NCBI GenBank assembly: GCA_051295955.1 | Contig: JBPDWA010000007.1 | Coordinates: forward strand, 102,689-166,688 | Length of the DNA stretch: 64,000 bases | Reading direction: 5' to 3' | Source: Enterococcus faecalis_A | Lineage (GTDB): Bacteria > Bacillota > Bacilli > Lactobacillales > Enterococcaceae | Translations under genes and position numbers: made by a program | Shown here: positions 24,425-37,434 of the stretch, one piece after another | Numbering within the stretch: the first letter of the stretch is position 1 | Layout: each line of letters starts with the position of its first letter | Notes under the pieces: generated by a model | What the model saw: the letters and a program-made list of their open reading frames with translations, nothing else | Databases searched by the model: none | What the model was told of the DNA's origin: nothing

Positions 24425-24952
24425 TTACTGCCAATTTTTCCGTAAAAAGGATGCGCGACCAGAACCTTCTCGATAAAGGTTGTAGTGTACAGCATGTTTC
24501 TTATAGTAATCCTGATGATAATCCTCAGCTGGATAGAAGGGTTGTGCCGGTTCAATTTGGGTGACAACAGGCTGTGTAAAGCGGCCACTGGCTTGAAGCG
24601 CTGCTTTAGACTGTTCAGCAATCACTTTTTGTTCCGACGTTTTATAAAAAATTACCGGACGATAGGAATCGCCACGATCGGCAAATTGGCCTAAGGCGTC
24701 AGTTGGATCCGTTTGTTGCCAATAAATTTCCACTAATTGTTTATATGAAATAACTTTCGGATCGTAAGTAATCGCAACTGCTTCTGTATGGCCAGTAGTT
24801 CCCGTAGTAACTTGTTCATAAGTTGGATTTGGCACATGTCCGCCAGTATAGCCAGAAACAACGGAGTGTATGCCCGGCAGCGTGTCAAAAGGTTTTACCA
24901 TACACCAGAAACAGCCACCAGCAAAGATCGCTTGTTCATATTGTTCTGTCAT
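24425..24952 (-). CDS. msrA: Peptide methionine-(S)-sulfoxide reductase
   Basis: A 175-residue cytoplasmic repair enzyme that reduces methionine-S-sulfoxide. The active site motif GGCFWC is at about residues 12-17, and SGYTGG, YEQVTTGTTGHTEAV and the C-terminal PAEDYHQDYYKKH are family signatures. I start at ATG 24952, preceded by GGGGGAA; the frame is open further upstream without a ribosome site. It lies 93 bases after cstR in the same direction and may be co-transcribed with the persulfide operon. Confidence 0.93.
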   Translation of the reverse strand: MTEQYEQAIFAGGCFWCMVKPFDTLPGIHSVVSGYTGGHVPNPTYEQVTTGTTGHTEAVAITYDPKVISYKQLVEIYWQQTDPTDALGQFADRGDSYRPVIFYKTSEQKVIAEQSKAALQASGRFTQPVVTQIEPAQPFYPAEDYHQDYYKKHAVHYNLYREGSGRASFLRKNWQ

Positions 24953-25045
24953 TGTTATTCCCCCTGTTCTAGCTTCATCATAACCAATTTTAGAGAATAA
25001 GCAATTACTGTGCTTGAAAGGATAGGGAAATACCAGTGGTAACAA

Positions 25046-25306
25046 TTATTTTTTCATGATCATAGCAATTGCTTGTTCAACTTTCTTTTGTTGTTCTTCA
25101 TTATCAGCTACTGGCTGTTCGAAACAATTACGCAAATTTTCTGCAACAATAAGGCCCATTGCTTTATCAATGCTGGACCGAACCGCACTTAGTTGCATCA
25201 TCACATCAGCACAGTCTTTACCTTCGGTAATCATTCGTTGCACGCCACGTAATTGTCCTTCTGACCGTTTTAAGCGATCCATAATTTTTTTTTCACAATT
25301 TTTCAT
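25046..25306 (-). CDS. cstR: CsoR/FrmR-family persulfide-sensing repressor (CstR-like)
   Basis: An 86-residue all-helical repressor. Cys32 and Cys61, 29 residues apart, match the Cys31/Cys60 pair of CstR; the position of the copper-ligand histidine of CsoR is Asn here (LRNC), which argues against a copper sensor. Neighbouring rhodanese genes and the CoA-persulfide reductase remnant support reactive-sulfur sensing. It should release its operators when its cysteines form a di- or trisulfide cross-link. ATG 25306 has AGGAGA 8 bases upstream; it overlaps the rhodanese gene by 14 bases. A CstR-type operator lies in the operon promoter at 27607-27622. Confidence 0.87.
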   Translation of the reverse strand: MKNCEKKIMDRLKRSEGQLRGVQRMITEGKDCADVMMQLSAVRSSIDKAMGLIVAENLRNCFEQPVADNEEQQKKVEQAIAMIMKK

Positions 25307-25604
25307 GAACAATCTCTCCTTTCCAAGTAGATATGCCGCCCATTACATTAGTAACAGCCAATTTTTCTTTATCAGCCAAATAGGCGCAGGCTTGTGCCGA
25401 ACGACCGCCTGACTGGCAGACTATATAATAATTAGTTGCCTTATTTAAAGAGTTAGCGTTTTCCGTCAGTATACTGAGTGGGAGATTTTTTGCGCCAACG
25501 ATATGACCATTATCATACTCATCTGCTTCACGAACATCGATAATCGCTATTGATTCACGTTTTGATTTTTGGTAAAATTCATCCATACTTATTGATTGAT
25601 ACAT
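25293..25604 (-). CDS. Single-domain rhodanese (sulfurtransferase)
   Basis: A 103-residue cytoplasmic sulfur carrier. IIDVREADEYDNGHI and the active-site loop CQSGGRS (Cys near residue 64) are diagnostic. In cst-type operons such proteins handle persulfide sulfur. It starts just within the end of the CoA-persulfide reductase remnant, using the GGAGG in that gene's last codons, and overlaps cstR. Intact. Confidence 0.9.
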   Translation of the reverse strand: MYQSISMDEFYQKSKRESIAIIDVREADEYDNGHIVGAKNLPLSILTENANSLNKATNYYIVCQSGGRSAQACAYLADKEKLAVTNVMGGISTWKGEIVHEKL

Positions 25605-27264
25605 GTTACGATTTCCTCCGGTTTCACTATTTGATAAAGCGCAAAAGCACCATCTAAATTTTTCACTTTATAGCCAGCTTGTTTCAATATCCATTCACCA
25701 ATGTAGCTTCTTAACCCGCTGTGACAACTAATAATATAATTTTTTTCTTTATTCAATTCATTGAGACGTTCTCTTAATTGAGGCAGCGGGATCCAAAAGC
25801 TTTCTTTAAAGCGGCCTTGAGCAAGTTCGTCTTCGGTCCTAACATCTAGCAAAATGGTCCCTGTTGCTAAATAGTCTGACAGTTCATAGCATTGAATAGA
25901 CTCACTAATACCTTCTACCAAATTCAAAACTGCATATCCAGCCAAGTTTACTATATCTTTGACCGAACCAAAAGGCGGTGCATAGGCGAACTCTAGCTCA
26001 GGCAAATCCGTTACAGTTATCCCGCCTTTGATCGCAGTAGCAAGAATATCAATTCGTTTATCAACGCCTTTTTCTCCAACGGCTTGTGCACCATATATTT
26101 TTCCAGTTTTCGGATGAAAAATCAACTTCAATAAAATCATAGTGGCCTTAGGATAATAACTTGCATGGTCCTTGCCGGAAATGTGAACGACTTCATAAGA
26201 GTGTCCTTTTACTTTCACTTGTTGTTCACTAAGTCCTGTCGCAGCAGCCGTCAGACGGAAAGTTCTAACGATCGCCGTACCGATACTGCCTTGATTTTTT
26301 CTTGGCAAGCCTGCGATCACATCGGCGACTTGTCGACCTTGACGATTTGCCGGCGAAGCTAGTGAAATCAAAGCATCTTCTTCAGTAATTTGTTGTTTTA
26401 CTACGATAGCATCCCCCACAGCGTAGATATCCTTTTGGCTAGTTTCATATTATTCATTAACTAGAATACCACCTTGCAGGCCGAGCTCAATGTCAGCAGC
26501 TTTAGCTAACGAATTTTCTGGTTGAACACCAACAGACAAAATCACTAGGTCCGATTGTAATACTTGATCATTGTCTAACACTATTTTTTTGCCTTTTTCT
26601 TTAAAAGCCACAGCTGATGCGTTGGTCCATAGTGTTATGTCTTGCTCCTTTAGCTCTTTTTGGATAATAGCTGCCATTTCTTCATCAAAAGAAGGCAAGA
26701 CATGGGAAGCTTTTTCAACGATTGTTACTCGAATGCCACGATGAGCAAGATTTTCAGCCATTTCTAAGCCGATAAAGCCAGCACCTATGATGGTAGCTGT
26801 TTGTGGCTGGTTGCTTTCAATTTGATTCATGATCACATCAGCATTAGGAACACTTCTTAAAGTGAATAATGTTTTTGCTGTATCTAGGCCTGGTATCACT
26901 GGCAAAACCGGTTTGGCTCCGGGTGCTAAAATCAATTTGTCATACCCCATCGTGTACTTTTCAATATCATTTTGAACAATTAATTGCTTTTGTTTGGGTT
27001 GAATGGCCACAACTTCACTGTTGGGATGGATATCAATATTAAAACGAGCTTTTAGTGCGGCTGGTGTTTGAACCAGCAATTCGTCACGTCTGCAATTTCT
27101 CCGGAAAGGTAATAAGGAAGGCCACAGTTGGCAAAAGAAACGTAAGGTCCTTTTTCAAAGACGATGATTTCTATATCTTCTCTTAGTCTTCTCAATCTCG
27201 TAGCAGCAGACATGCCACCGGCGACACCACCTATAATTAATACTTTTTCCAGCTTATTTTCCAC
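25589..27264 (-). pseudogene. CoA-persulfide/disulfide reductase fused to rhodanese, broken by a shift and a stop
   Basis: Ancestral protein of about 555 residues: an FAD/NAD(P) reductase with GGVAGGMSAATRLRR and active-site Cys47 (FANCGLPYY), a second dinucleotide fold (ATIIGAGFIGLEMAENLAHRG), the IYAVGDA FAD motif, the dimerisation domain and a C-terminal rhodanese (CHSGLRS). Two lesions are seen: a one-base loss near 27078-27090 (DVTN then LVQTPAAL in the next frame), and an in-frame TAA at 26450-26452 (LVNE, stop, YETSQKD). The family reduces CoA-persulfide, linking sulfide stress to NADH. In this operon the enzyme is lost while regulator and rhodaneses remain. The isolated rhodanese end could still be made from an internal start. 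Confidence 0.88.
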
Positions 27265-27568
27265 CCTTCACAGGTCCAGACCAATGATTCATACCGCCTT
27301 TGATATTGATCGCTGAATACCCCATTTTTCTAAGTAGTTTTGTCGCTTGCTTGCTACGCATGCCAGATTGACAAATAACATACATCTCTTGCTCTTGCTT
27401 CCCTGAATAATTGGCCAGCTTATGTAAAGGAATATTTTTTGCAATTGGTATATGTTCCTTTGAGTATTCGTCTGTTTCCCGCACGTCAATAATTTGCGGT
27501 CGTTTCTTAATTAAGCCTTGCAATTCATCTGTAGATATACTGGGAACCTTGGACAAAAATAATTGCAT
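27254..27568 (-). CDS. Single-domain rhodanese, first gene of the cst-type operon
   Basis: A 104-residue sulfurtransferase with IIDVRETDEYSKEHI and the active-site loop CQSGMRS. ATG 27568 has AAGGAG 8 bases upstream; the frame is open to 27601 but that part overlaps the promoter. It leads the operon rhodanese - CoA-persulfide reductase (broken) - rhodanese - cstR, and is directly downstream of a CstR-type operator. Its end overlaps the reductase start by 11 bases. Confidence 0.9.
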   Translation of the reverse strand: MQLFLSKVPSISTDELQGLIKKRPQIIDVRETDEYSKEHIPIAKNIPLHKLANYSGKQEQEMYVICQSGMRSKQATKLLRKMGYSAINIKGGMNHWSGPVKGGK

Positions 27569-27601
27569 TTCTTTCACTCCTTCTTTCTTATTACTCACCA
27601 A

Positions 27602-27630
27602 GTATATACCGCCAGGGGTATATGTTCAAT
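27602..27630 (-). promoter_or_regulatory. Promoter with CstR operator in the spacer
   Basis: Minus strand TTGAAC (27630-27625), a 17-base spacer and TATACT (27607-27602). The spacer is filled by the inverted repeat ATACCCCTGGCGGTAT (27622-27607), which fits the GC-centred palindromes bound by CstR/CsoR proteins. A repressor bound here would cover both promoter boxes. Confidence 0.7.
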
Positions 27631-27784
27631 AAATTTGCCTAGATGAAGATTTATAAAAAAGCTATCCAGCGAAAGTCCATTTAATCAATGGAAATTTATA
27701 CAGCTCAATAACACGTAACCCATCTTGGGTTGTCAACTAGTATTAAGCTTACTAACACAGCAGAACATTCTTTATAAACTGAAA

Positions 27785-27827
27785 AAAGCAGGAAAGAGCC
27801 ATCTTAAAGATGAATCTCACCTGCTTT
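27785..27827 (-). terminator. Terminator of rpoBC
   Basis: AAAGCAGG/CCTGCTTT outer stem with an inner CATCTT/AAGATG stem, followed by TTTTTT on the minus strand, about 60 bases past the rpoC stop. Confidence 0.7.
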
Positions 27828-27889
27828 AGCAGCCAGCTGCACAGAATTATTTTTGCGTAATTATACAGTGCTTATTATTTAACACACTG

Positions 27890-30800
27890 TTAATTATTAA
27901 TGTTGTTTAATGCATCTTCAGCAGCCATTTGGGCTTCAATATCTGAAATACTATAAACATTTTCACTAGCTACGCCCACTTCTTTTGGTTCCATGTTACG
28001 GTAACGTGCCATACCCGTTCCGGCTGGGATGATCTTACCGATGATAACATTTTCTTTCAAACCAAGTAATGGATCTTTCTTACCACGAATTGCGGCATCC
28101 GTTAGCACACGAGTGGTTTCTTGGAAGGATGCAGCTGATAAGAAGCTGTTTGTTTCTAATGATGCTTTTGTAATTCCCAATAAAACGGGACGACTGGTTG
28201 CTGGAACGCCGCCAGAAACTAAAGTATCATAGTTGCGATCTTTAAATTCAGCGATATCTAACAAGGTACCTGGAAGAATTTCCGTATCACCTGGATCCAT
28301 AACACGAACTTTGCGCAACATTTGACGCACCATTACTTCGATATGTTTGTCGCCGATTTCTACCCCTTGCATACGATAAACACGTTGTACTTCACGCAAT
28401 AGATAATTTTCAACAGACAAAACATCACGGACTTGTAACAGTTGTTTAGGATCAATAGAACCTTCTGTTAGCGGCGCACCGCGGTGGATCGTATCGCCTT
28501 CGGCAACTTTCATACGAGCAGTGTAAGGAACCGTATACGTACGTGTATCTGTTTTCCCTTTAATTGTTACTTCTTTTTGACGAGTTGCTGGATCTTCAGA
28601 AATATCGATGACTTCACCAGTTACTTCGGTAATAACCGCTTGACCTTTCGGATTACGAGCTTCAAAAATTTCTTGAACACGAGGTAAACCTTGAGTGATA
28701 TCGTCTCCGGCAACCCCACCGGTATGGAACGTACGCATGGTTAACTGAGTACCGGGCTCACCAATTGATTGAGCGGCAATTGTTCCTACAGCTTCACCAA
28801 CTTCAACGTCAGAACCAGTTGCCAAGTTACGACCGTAACAATGTTTACATACACCGTGTTTGGTGTTACATGTGAATACAGAACGAATCGTTACTTTTTC
28901 AATACCAGCATCAACGATCTCTTTTGCGATGTCTTCACTGATTAGTTGATCCTCACCGATAATGACTTCTCCAGTTTCTGGATGAATAACAGATTTGCGT
29001 GTATAACGGCCCAATAGACGTTCTTCCAATGGCTCGATAATTTCATTTCCTTCACGGATCGCTTCGATTTCTAATCCGCGATCGGTACCACAATCGTCTT
29101 CGCGGATGATAACGTCTTGCGCAACGTCAACTAAACGACGAGTTAAGTAACCTGAATCAGCTGTCTTCAAGGCGGTATCGGTCATTCCTTTACGAGCTCC
29201 GTGAGTAGAAATGAACATTTCCAAGACAGAAAGTCCCTCACGGAAGTTGGAGATGATCGGTAGTTCCATGATCCGGCCATTTGGTGCCGCCATCAAACCA
29301 CGCATACCTGCCAGCTGTGTAAAGTTGGAAATATTACCACGAGCTCCAGAGTCAGACATCATAAAGATTGGATTTCTGGCATCCATGCTTTCGATCAATT
29401 TTTGTTGGATTTCATCTTTAGCAGCATTCCAAACACCGATAACCCGTTCATACCGTTCATCGTCTGTAATCAAGCCACGACGGAATTGTTTTGTAATTGT
29501 AGCGACTTGTTTGTGGGCATCTTCAATGATTGCTTGTTTTTCATGGAGAACCATGATGTCGGCAATTCCCACGGTCATTCCTGCATGAGTAGAATGTTTA
29601 TATCCTAAGTCTTTCATACGGTCAAGCATCTTAGAAGTTTCAGTAATATGGAATCTCTTGAAGACTTCAGCGATGATGTTCCCTAAGTTTTTCTTCTTAA
29701 ATGGTAAAACTAATTCTTGTGCTTTGATATGAGCTGGAATGTCAGTCCCTGCTTCCACAAAGTATTTGTCTGGCGTTTGAACCGTTAAGTTATAATCAGT
29801 CGGTTCATTCAAGTAAGGGAATTCTGTTGGCATAATTTCATTGAAGATGATTTTACCAACAGTTGTAATTAAAATCCGTTCCTTTTGCCAATCAGTAAAT
29901 GGTTTGTCACCTAACAACGTAGTTTGAACACCGATCCGTGAATGCAAATGTACATAACCGTTACGCCATGCCAATACTGCTTCGTTCATGTCACGGAAGA
30001 TCATACCTTCGCCTTCGCGATCTGCTTCTTCCATTGTTAAGTAGTAGTTACCTAAAACCATATCTTGTGATGGTGTAACAACTGGTTTTCCATCTTTCGG
30101 GTTCAAGATGTTTTGAGCAGCCAGCATCAACATTCGTGCTTCTGCTTGTGCTTCTTCATTCAACGGTACATGAACAGCCATTTGGTCACCATCAAAGTCG
30201 GCATTGTAGGCTTCACACACAAGTGGATGCAAGCGGATAGCACGACCTTCAACAAGAACAGGTTCAAAAGCTTGGATTCCCAGTCTGTGCAACGTAGGTG
30301 CCCGATTAAGTAACACAGGATGTTCTTGGATTACTTCTTCTAGGATATCCCAAACTTCGTCTTCACCGCGTTCAATTTTACGTTTGGCATTTTTAATATT
30401 TGTGGCAATTTCACGTTGAACCAATTCACGCATTACAAATGGTTTAAATAGTTCAATAGCCATTTCTTTTGGTAGACCACACTGATACATTTTCAAAAAT
30501 GGTCCTACGACGATAACGGAACGTCCGGAATAATCGACACGTTTACCTAGCAAGTTTTGACGGAAACGACCTTGTTTCCCTTTCAACATATGAGAAAGAG
30601 ATTTTAATGGACGGTTACCAGGACCAGTTACTGGACGGCCACGGCGACCGTTATCAATTAAAGCATCTACCGCTTCTTGCAGCATCCGTTTTTCGTTTTG
30701 AACAATAATGCTTGGTGCATTTAAATCTAATAGACGTTTCAAACGGTTATTACGGTTAATAACACGACGGTATAAGTCATTCAAGTCACTTGTAGCAAAA

Positions 30801-31543
30801 CGTCCACCTTCTAATTGAACCATTGGGCGCAAATCTGGTGGGATGACTGGAATAACGTCCATAACCATCCAACTTGGTTGGTTGCCAGAAGAACGGAAGG
30901 CTTCCAAGATGTCTAAGCGGCGGATAGCACGTGTTCTTTTTTGTCCTTGTGCTGTTTTTAATTCTTCTTTTAATTCAGCAACTTCGCTGTCTAAATCAAC
31001 GTTGTCCAATAATTGTTTAACTGCTTCAGCACCCATTGCTGCTTGAAATGCTTGTCCGTATTGGTCTCGTTTTTCACGGTATTCACGTTCAGTTAAAAGT
31101 TGTTTCTTTTCAAGTGTAGTATCTCCTGGTTCAACAACTACGTAAGAAGCAAAGTAAATAATTTCTTCTAATGCACGAGGGCTCATATCTAGGACTAAGC
31201 CCATTCGAGATGGAATTCCTTTAAAGTACCAAATGTGTGAGACTGGAGCAGCTAACTCAATGTGTCCCATTCGTTCACGACGAACTTTTGAACGAGTAAC
31301 TTCTACTCCGCATCGGTCACAAACGATACCTTTGTAACGAATACGTTTATATTTTCCACAAGCACATTCCCAATCTTTTGTCGGACCAAAAATGCGTTCA
31401 CAGAATAATCCTTCACGTTCTGGTTTCAACGTGCGGTAGTTGATTGTTTCTGGTTTTTTGACTTCCCCATAAGACCAACTTCTGATCTTTTCTGGTGAAG
31501 CTAATCCTATTTGCATACTTTCGAACTTATTTACATCGATCAA
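27890..31543 (-). CDS. rpoC: DNA-directed RNA polymerase subunit beta'
   Basis: 1217 residues, standard for Firmicutes. The zinc-binding CACGKYKRIRYKGIVCDRCG is at about 60-80, the catalytic magnesium loop NADFDGDQMAVH at about 450, the trigger loop around SIGEPGTQLTMRTFHTGG, and a second zinc site CNTKHGVCKHCYG. The start is TTG 31543, with GGAGGG 8 bases upstream. It follows rpoB by 233 bases, a longer gap than in many relatives, and its transcription presumably comes from the rpoB promoter. Confidence 0.98.
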   Translation of the reverse strand: MIDVNKFESMQIGLASPEKIRSWSYGEVKKPETINYRTLKPEREGLFCERIFGPTKDWECACGKYKRIRYKGIVCDRCGVEVTRSKVRRERMGHIELAAPVSHIWYFKGIPSRMGLVLDMSPRALEEIIYFASYVVVEPGDTTLEKKQLLTEREYREKRDQYGQAFQAAMGAEAVKQLLDNVDLDSEVAELKEELKTAQGQKRTRAIRRLDILEAFRSSGNQPSWMVMDVIPVIPPDLRPMVQLEGGRFATSDLNDLYRRVINRNNRLKRLLDLNAPSIIVQNEKRMLQEAVDALIDNGRRGRPVTGPGNRPLKSLSHMLKGKQGRFRQNLLGKRVDYSGRSVIVVGPFLKMYQCGLPKEMAIELFKPFVMRELVQREIATNIKNAKRKIERGEDEVWDILEEVIQEHPVLLNRAPTLHRLGIQAFEPVLVEGRAIRLHPLVCEAYNADFDGDQMAVHVPLNEEAQAEARMLMLAAQNILNPKDGKPVVTPSQDMVLGNYYLTMEEADREGEGMIFRDMNEAVLAWRNGYVHLHSRIGVQTTLLGDKPFTDWQKERILITTVGKIIFNEIMPTEFPYLNEPTDYNLTVQTPDKYFVEAGTDIPAHIKAQELVLPFKKKNLGNIIAEVFKRFHITETSKMLDRMKDLGYKHSTHAGMTVGIADIMVLHEKQAIIEDAHKQVATITKQFRRGLITDDERYERVIGVWNAAKDEIQQKLIESMDARNPIFMMSDSGARGNISNFTQLAGMRGLMAAPNGRIMELPIISNFREGLSVLEMFISTHGARKGMTDTALKTADSGYLTRRLVDVAQDVIIREDDCGTDRGLEIEAIREGNEIIEPLEERLLGRYTRKSVIHPETGEVIIGEDQLISEDIAKEIVDAGIEKVTIRSVFTCNTKHGVCKHCYGRNLATGSDVEVGEAVGTIAAQSIGEPGTQLTMRTFHTGGVAGDDITQGLPRVQEIFEARNPKGQAVITEVTGEVIDISEDPATRQKEVTIKGKTDTRTYTVPYTARMKVAEGDTIHRGAPLTEGSIDPKQLLQVRDVLSVENYLLREVQRVYRMQGVEIGDKHIEVMVRQMLRKVRVMDPGDTEILPGTLLDIAEFKDRNYDTLVSGGVPATSRPVLLGITKASLETNSFLSAASFQETTRVLTDAAIRGKKDPLLGLKENVIIGKIIPAGTGMARYRNMEPKEVGVASENVYSISDIEAQMAAEDALNNINN

Positions 31544-31776
31544 AAGGAATTCCCTCCATTTCCTTAGTTAGAGAAGCTAAATCAGCATTTCGTTGACAAG
31601 CGTCAGACAAAATGCAGCCGATGCTTCGGGAAATTAACGAGAATTCAACGGAAATTAATGAACAATTTCCGCGAATCCTTGCTTATTTGCCGGCTTCACT
31701 AGCACCAACTGGAGCTTGCCGAACGTTTGCTCTTAAGCGGCTATCGGCTTGGCACTAATCTTTTTCAAAAAATGAA

Positions 31777-35394
<3,618 letters not shown>

Positions 35395-35403
35395 GCTCTT
35401 CAC

Positions 35404-35663
35404 CCCTCTAAAATAAGTCTATCAAAACACTAGCCGAAAAATTACATTCAAGTTACAAATATTAAATATTCATAACAAAAAGCATTTTTTGCAGTTTTTA
35501 GGCAAAAAAAAACCAAAAATAGAACCTTCGCTACCGCGTTTACTTGCGTTTCTACTTTTGTTTTCCTATAAAAAACCGGAACGGACAATATTTCGCTCCT
35601 GCTTTATCATTTTCAGATAGTTTTTGCTTTATCTATTTTACAACTCCAGTCCATAAAAGTCAA
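35404..35663 (-). promoter_or_regulatory. rpoBC promoter and long leader
   Basis: Minus strand TTGACT (35663-35658), a 17-base spacer and TAAAAT (35640-35635), about 240 bases before rpoB. The leader holds an imperfect stem near 35520-35565 followed by a tract of 9 Ts (about 35505-35513), which could act as an attenuator. 35664-35832 shows nothing else recognisable. Confidence 0.5.
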
Positions 35664-35832
35664 GGTTTCTTTTCTTTTTATTTTTACAAATAGATCCTTT
35701 TATGGAATAACTTCTGTGCCTTTTTTCTTCTAATAAAACAAGCAATCTGAACATATGTCAGATCCCTTATGCTTTTATTTATTAACCGCCCATCAAAAAG
35801 TTTAAAACATACCAACCTACTTCTGTCTTCGA

Positions 35833-35994
35833 TTAATACAATTCATTAAAACCACATTGTGTACAGCTGATCGTTATAAATTTTTTACTTTGAACGTCAA
35901 ACAACTTGACGAAATTGCCGCCAGTCGCTTGAAACTGGTCGGATATATATTTCATATTGCTGCATTTCTCACAAATATATTGCCTTTTTCCCAT
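35833..35994 (-). CDS. Small zinc-ribbon protein (DUF2082-like)
   Basis: A 53-residue protein with two CxxC pairs (CEKCSNMKYI and CTQCGFNELY) that should bind one zinc. The final CGFNELY matches small nucleic-acid-binding zinc-ribbon proteins common in Firmicutes. Start at ATG 35994 with GGGAGTG upstream; an earlier in-frame ATG at 36018 would include the ribosome site. Function unknown. It is divergent from birA. Confidence 0.7.
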   Translation of the reverse strand: MGKRQYICEKCSNMKYISDQFQATGGNFVKLFDVQSKKFITISCTQCGFNELY

Positions 35995-36138
35995 TCTTTT
36001 CACTCCCTTTTTTCTCAATTATATCAACTCTATAACGTTTTCTCCTACGCCTTGAGACGGATTTTGTCACGCCAAAGTTTCATTGGTTTTTTGTTTGCTT
36101 TTCCGCTACAATATTTGTAAGTAAACGGAGGAAAACTC

Positions 36139-37116
36139 ATGTCAACCAAAACCCAGGTATTAACATTATTGCTACAGCAAGCACCAGCTTTTCTTTCCGG
36201 CGAAGAAATGGCGCAACAGTTAGGTATTTCTCGAACGGCCATTTGGAAAGCCATTAATGAATTAAAAAAAGAGGGCCACTTGATTATTAGCACCCGTAAT
36301 AAGGGCTATCGCTTGGAAAAAACAGATATTCTTTCCGCAGAAGGTATTCAATTAGCACTGGCTCCCACTACGCCTGAATTGTCCATTCATATTTTGCCTA
36401 CTTCTACTTCTACTATGAAAGATACTAAATTGGCAGCACTGAATAACGCACCACAAAATACATTGGTAATCGCCGATATGCAAGAAGCTCCCAAAGGTCG
36501 CTTTGGCCGACCGTTTTTTGCTAAAGCTGGTAAAGGAATTTATATGAGTTTATTATTGCGCCCCAATCAAAACTTTGAGGAAATGGCGCAATATACTGTG
36601 ATTACAGCAGTTGCTGTTACTCGAGCCATGGACCAATTAGCCAAAGTTCACACAGAAATAAAATGGGTCAACGATATTTATTTAAATGGAAAAAAAGTTT
36701 GCGGCATTTTATCAGAAGCCATGAGCGATGTGGAAACCGGACAAATTACTGATGTAATCATTGGTATGGGAATCAATTTTTCTATCCAACAAGCTGAATT
36801 CCCGGCAGAAATTCAAGAAAAAGTGACTTCTATTTTTCCTGACGGTCACCCCTCAGTCACCCGCAATGAAGTTATTGCGGCTATTTGGAATCAATTTTAC
36901 AATATTTTAAACCAGCTTGATGAACAATCTTTTATAGAAGAATATCGCAGAAAATCCTTTGTACTCGGGAAGAAGGTTACCTTCATACAAGGTGGAACAA
37001 ACTATCAAGGAACCGCCACAGAAATTAACGATTTAGGTGAATTAATTGTACAGTTACCTTCCGGCGAAAAGAAAACCTTGTCTTCCGGTGAAATTAGTTT
37101 AAACAAAATACATTGA
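36139..37116 (+). CDS. birA: Biotin-protein ligase and biotin operon repressor
   Basis: A 325-residue bifunctional BirA. The N-terminal winged helix (SGEEMAQQLGISRTAIWKAINELKKEG) binds DNA. The catalytic domain has KGRFGRPFFAKAGKGIYMSLLLRP (the biotinoyl-AMP-binding loop) and KWVNDIYLNGKKVCGILSEA, and the C-terminal SH3-like domain ends with SGEISLNKIH. It attaches biotin to acetyl-CoA or pyruvate carboxylase and represses biotin uptake or synthesis genes. ACGGAGG precedes the ATG. It is followed by a terminator. Confidence 0.93.
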   Translation: MSTKTQVLTLLLQQAPAFLSGEEMAQQLGISRTAIWKAINELKKEGHLIISTRNKGYRLEKTDILSAEGIQLALAPTTPELSIHILPTSTSTMKDTKLAALNNAPQNTLVIADMQEAPKGRFGRPFFAKAGKGIYMSLLLRPNQNFEEMAQYTVITAVAVTRAMDQLAKVHTEIKWVNDIYLNGKKVCGILSEAMSDVETGQITDVIIGMGINFSIQQAEFPAEIQEKVTSIFPDGHPSVTRNEVIAAIWNQFYNILNQLDEQSFIEEYRRKSFVLGKKVTFIQGGTNYQGTATEINDLGELIVQLPSGEKKTLSSGEISLNKIH

Positions 37117-37145
37117 TCCTTGAGACTGAAACAGAAACAGTGCAT

Positions 37146-37175
37146 CCACAAAAATTTAGAAGGTAATTTTTGTGG
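37146..37175 (+). terminator. Terminator of birA
   Basis: CCACAAAAATT and AATTTTTGTGG form a perfect 11-bp stem with an 8-base loop followed by TTTTC, 30 bases after birA. The rest of 37176-37434 holds only the decayed end of the surface protein gene. Confidence 0.65.
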
Positions 37176-37434
37176 TTTTCAGTGTAGCTCCAACAGCCTT
37201 CATTTCTTAGTCTTTAGAGATAGTTGAAACCTCAGTTAGCAGTTACTTCGATGCCTACTAGCCGTTGGAACTCCATATGTCCGTCCCTGTAACTTACAAA
37301 GGTATATCTCAGATACTTGTTTTATTGAAAGCAATCCCATTTAACTACCCATTACTAATTCGACGTATGTCTTTACCAAATAACTCTCGATAATTTGGTA
37401 ACCCCAAAATATCTTGACTATGGTTGCTTCTTTG

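Noticed and set aside
29211..29588. Long antisense open frames within rpoB and rpoC
   Set aside because: Codon-structure shadows of highly conserved genes; no ribosome sites or recognisable domains.
31544..31776. rpoB-rpoC spacer examined for a separate promoter or inserted gene
   Set aside because: No convincing promoter or open frame. It may only be an enlarged spacer.
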